Source: JBDTMC01 sp039934475 | GTDB taxonomy: Bacteria; Acidobacteriota; Terriglobia; Bryobacterales; Bryobacteraceae | Direction of reading: 5' to 3' | Assembly (NCBI GenBank): GCA_039934475.1 | Contig: JBDTMC010000147.1 | Span: 1 to 15,916, forward strand | DNA length: 15,916 nucleotides | In this document: in pieces, positions 14,088 through 15,916 of the stretch | How the letters are laid out: each line of letters opens with the position of its first letter | How positions within the stretch are numbered: position 1 is the first letter of the stretch | The notes under the pieces: model-generated | Seen by the model: only the letters and a program-made list of their open reading frames with translations | Told to the model about the DNA's origin: nothing | The model's database searches: none | Translations under genes and position numbers: made by a program

Positions 14088-15494
14088 ATGCTCGGCAGAG
14101 CCAAATTGCTCAGCTGCGTGCTATCGATAGTCACATTCGCGCAGCCGACCGTGAGACCTCCTGAAGTGATCCACTGGTGCGCGCAGCACTGCACGACCCT
14201 GAGACTCGACGACGGGCCTCCGCTTAACAAGCTGCATTACGGCAATCGGGGGGCTGGTGCGATCTGGGTTGTGCAGAAGTTTGACGCCGGGGAAATACTG
14301 ATGGAGCGCACCGACTTCGGCCGCTATCCCGGCAGAGCAATCGTTCACGGACAACTGTCGCCGGACGGCAACCGCGTCGTAAATGGTGTGATCGACTGGG
14401 TCTATCATCCGTGCTGCGGACTCGGCAAGGCATCGTTTGAGGCCGCTTGGGGCGCTGCCCTGAATACAGTCCCCGGCAGCGATGCCGAGAGACAACGCAT
14501 GGCGGTCACGTCGAGACTGCCCTCCGGCTTGCCTCCGCCGGCGAGGGAGGCGCCTCCGGCCGGGGGTGTCACCGTCTCAAGTACTACGCTAAGGGTCGTG
14601 CCCACGCTCCCGGCCAGGCCACCTCCAACCCCGACCTACGCCACCCCGCTCGACGGCGAGTACTTCGCGACGACAGGCAACTACTACTTCGGCGGGCAAA
14701 CAAGGCATCCGATCCGGGTAACTACGCAGGGCAATCGAGTCTCTATCGTTCGCCTGCTGCCAACATCGGCTGGCACCCCACAACAGGCATTGCCCGACGG
14801 CGATCCGTTCCTACAGGGAGCCTACACATCCGGGCGTGTGACGGGAGCTCTCGCATCCAATGCCCAGGGCTCCTGGGCGGCCGTGATCGTAAATGTGCTA
14901 AACCCGGATCACATTCAAATCGACGGGACCAACTATTACCGGTACGCCGAATCCGTCGGCAGTATGGACTGTGATGCGGGGAACCGGTACCACGTCGAGC
15001 ATCCGTTTGCTCTGAAGCGCGGCATGATCGCGGTCCTCGACAAGAATCCGGCGCAGGCGGCTTGCTGGTTCGGCGTGGCGGCTGTCCAAGGCAACCGAGT
15101 GGCCCAGAACAACTACGGGCAGGCACTGTACGAGGGGCGGGGCATAAAACAGAACCACGACGAGGCGTTTCAGTGGATTCTGAAGAGTGCGACTCAGGGT
15201 GAGTTCGGCGGCCAATTGAACCTTTCGCGAATGTACCAGCTCGGTCAGGGCACAGCGAAAGACGAAGAGAATGCCGTTTACTGGTTTCGCGTCGCATCGC
15301 GGAATCCGGCCGCGCCGGAATCGATGCGCAGAGCTGAGGCCGCGCGCATAATGCCAGAACTCATGGGAGCTGTACTAAGGTATGCTTTCCTGCGTTCGCC
15401 AGCCTGCGATGCTTCGATTCTGGACACGCCCGCGCAGGACGCACGGCGACGCGAGTACATCAGCGAAGAAGGGATCGATTGCAGCTTCCGCTAG
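14088..15494 (+). CDS. secreted Sel1-repeat protein with an unassigned N-terminal Cys domain
   Basis: This 468-residue protein has a short signal peptide (1-18, cleavage near FAQ). Residues 25-140 form a compact domain with four cysteines (HWCAQHC at 29-35, HPCC at 107-110) and the phrases YPGRAIVHGQLSPDGNRVVNG and AAWGAALNTVPGSD. I have no family name for it; disulfides or a metal site are possible. A Pro-rich linker (144-183) leads to a second segment (185-285) rich in Tyr, Gly and beta-type residues. Sel1-like helical repeats fill 318-405 (AACWFGVAAVQGN..AQNNYGQALYEGRG, AFQWILKSATQGEFGGQLNLSRMYQLGQG, AVYWFRVAS). These repeats act as protein-protein scaffolds. The C-terminus has two further cysteines. 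The start has only a weak purine-rich site, but it places the signal peptide properly. Confidence 0.8.
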   Translation: MLGRAKLLSCVLSIVTFAQPTVRPPEVIHWCAQHCTTLRLDDGPPLNKLHYGNRGAGAIWVVQKFDAGEILMERTDFGRYPGRAIVHGQLSPDGNRVVNGVIDWVYHPCCGLGKASFEAAWGAALNTVPGSDAERQRMAVTSRLPSGLPPPAREAPPAGGVTVSSTTLRVVPTLPARPPPTPTYATPLDGEYFATTGNYYFGGQTRHPIRVTTQGNRVSIVRLLPTSAGTPQQALPDGDPFLQGAYTSGRVTGALASNAQGSWAAVIVNVLNPDHIQIDGTNYYRYAESVGSMDCDAGNRYHVEHPFALKRGMIAVLDKNPAQAACWFGVAAVQGNRVAQNNYGQALYEGRGIKQNHDEAFQWILKSATQGEFGGQLNLSRMYQLGQGTAKDEENAVYWFRVASRNPAAPESMRRAEAARIMPELMGAVLRYAFLRSPACDASILDTPAQDARRREYISEEGIDCSFR

Positions 15495-15526
15495 GAGTGG
15501 CAGAACTGAGTTGGTAAGAGCGGTGA

Positions 15527-15714
15527 AAGTACAACCCTTCGGGGCAGCTGCACCGCGGCGGCTGCACGAATCTGGTCCAGCGCGATCGCCGGTTTGGTCT
15601 GAAAAGTTCAACTTCTCCGCAAGACTGGCGGGTAACTACCACCGAATGTCGACCCTTCTTCGGAAAGCCGATGACGTCCACAATCCAGGCAACCACCGAC
15701 CGATGCTTCTGCAT
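15527..15714 (-). pseudogene. decayed IS701-family transposase fragment
   Basis: The minus strand reads VVAWIVDVIGFPKKGRHS and then VVVTRQSCGE, which is the first catalytic block of IS701 DDE transposases (usually WIIDDTGFPKKGKHSVGVARQYCG). The DDT is here DVI. Next, in a shifted frame from 15601 down, comes QTKPAIALDQIRAA and then ...RRVVL, the block that in intact proteins lies about 60 residues further on. So there is an internal deletion of about 60 codons, a one-base frameshift at the join (CTTTTCAG) and loss of both ends. It is not functional. Confidence 0.75.
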
Positions 15715-15719
15715 CGTAG

Positions 15720-15801
15720 GTAAGAAGACCTAGGATTAGGATAAGCGGCCGATGAACCGCCCTTGCATCTGGGTGAGCGAGTGCGGATCTTCATCTCGAT
15801 G
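15720..15801 (-). mobile_element. probable end region of an IS66-family element
   Basis: This 82-bp non-coding stretch lies between the IS701 remnant and the IS66 transposase stop, where the terminal inverted repeat of IS66 should lie. IS66 ends usually begin GTAA. Candidates are GTAAGAAGACC (from 15720) and the inner ATAAGCGGCCG (from about 15741). Which is the true end cannot be settled without the other end of the element. Confidence 0.35.
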
Positions 15802-15916
15802 TCAGGCTTGATTCGTAGCCGAGGGGAGGATCTTCCAGTTGTGCGGCAGTAATTCTTCAACCCGATTGATCGGGTGCATGGCGATCCGCGTCAGCACATC
15901 GCGGAACCAGGCGAAC
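15802..15916 (-). CDS. IS66-family transposase, C-terminal end only
   Basis: The minus strand from 15915 reads FAWFRDVLTRIAMHP, then INRVEELLPHNWK, and stops at TGA 15802-15804. This is the characteristic C-terminal segment of IS66 TnpC transposases (…DVLxRIxxHPxxRxxELLPHxW). Only 37 residues are inside the window, and the rest of the gene lies beyond base 15916. The frame is intact as far as visible, so the element may be complete. It probably inserted into or beside the older IS701 remnant. Confidence 0.8.
   Translation of the reverse strand, partial: FAWFRDVLTRIAMHPINRVEELLPHNWKILPSATNQA

Noticed and set aside
13610..14230. 206-codon minus-strand frame over the 13.7-14.1 kb gap
   Set aside because: Its ends overlap two better genes in other frames, and its C-terminal part reads through the signal-peptide region of the repeat protein. 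Only the middle part is discussed as a possible remnant.
15631..15645. GTAACTACC as the IS66 end
   Set aside because: It falls inside the IS701-homologous coding remnant (codons for VVVT), so it belongs to that older element.

Overview
The window is about 16 kb of GC-rich bacterial chromosome. It most resembles an Acidobacteriota soil genome of the Solibacter/Bryobacter kind. This placement rests on gene style: many secreted proteins of unknown role, a small AT-hook protein, a Tat-exported Gfo/Idh/MocA oxidoreductase, a stand-alone Memo-family protein, and IS701 and IS66 debris. It is an inference from gene content; no marker gene is present. No tRNA, rRNA, CRISPR array or replication origin was seen.

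Left part (1-3256): the tail of an SH3-domain protein (+) is followed in the same frame by what looks like the last 33 codons of a formylglycine-generating-enzyme-type domain. An acyl-carrier-protein phosphodiesterase gene (acpH, -) comes next, then a 620-bp stretch with two doubtful small ORFs and a good intrinsic terminator. That terminator ends an exported TPR protein gene (-).

Transport block (3469-6339): a sodium:solute symporter and an APC-family amino acid permease run in tandem on the + strand, 45 bp apart. A regulatory region (6340-6536) follows with two GTTCT-N6-AGAAC dyads, further inverted repeats and a candidate promoter, in front of a 68-residue coiled-coil/AT-hook protein with its own terminator.

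Central operon (10139-6814, -): a short-chain dehydrogenase, a pterin-4a-carbinolamine dehydratase and a large exported fusion of a serine hydrolase (AmiE/class C beta-lactamase type) with a NamZ-type exo-N-acetylmuramidase are packed at 3 bp and -4 bp. The dehydrogenase shares motifs with animal quinonoid dihydropteridine reductase. The first two genes could therefore form a tetrahydropterin recycling pair, while the third would cut peptidoglycan fragments. A Memo-family protein with a PqqD-like N-terminal extension is transcribed divergently, with only 23-32 bp between start codons.

Right part (11387-15916): a Tat-exported oxidoreductase (-) has a 35-bp direct repeat upstream. A secreted Thr/Ser/Gly-rich protein (-) has a 27-residue repeat. 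A secreted Sel1-repeat protein (+) has an unassigned N-terminal Cys domain. The window ends in a transposon graveyard: a decayed IS701-family transposase next to the 3' end of an IS66-family transposase that runs off the edge.
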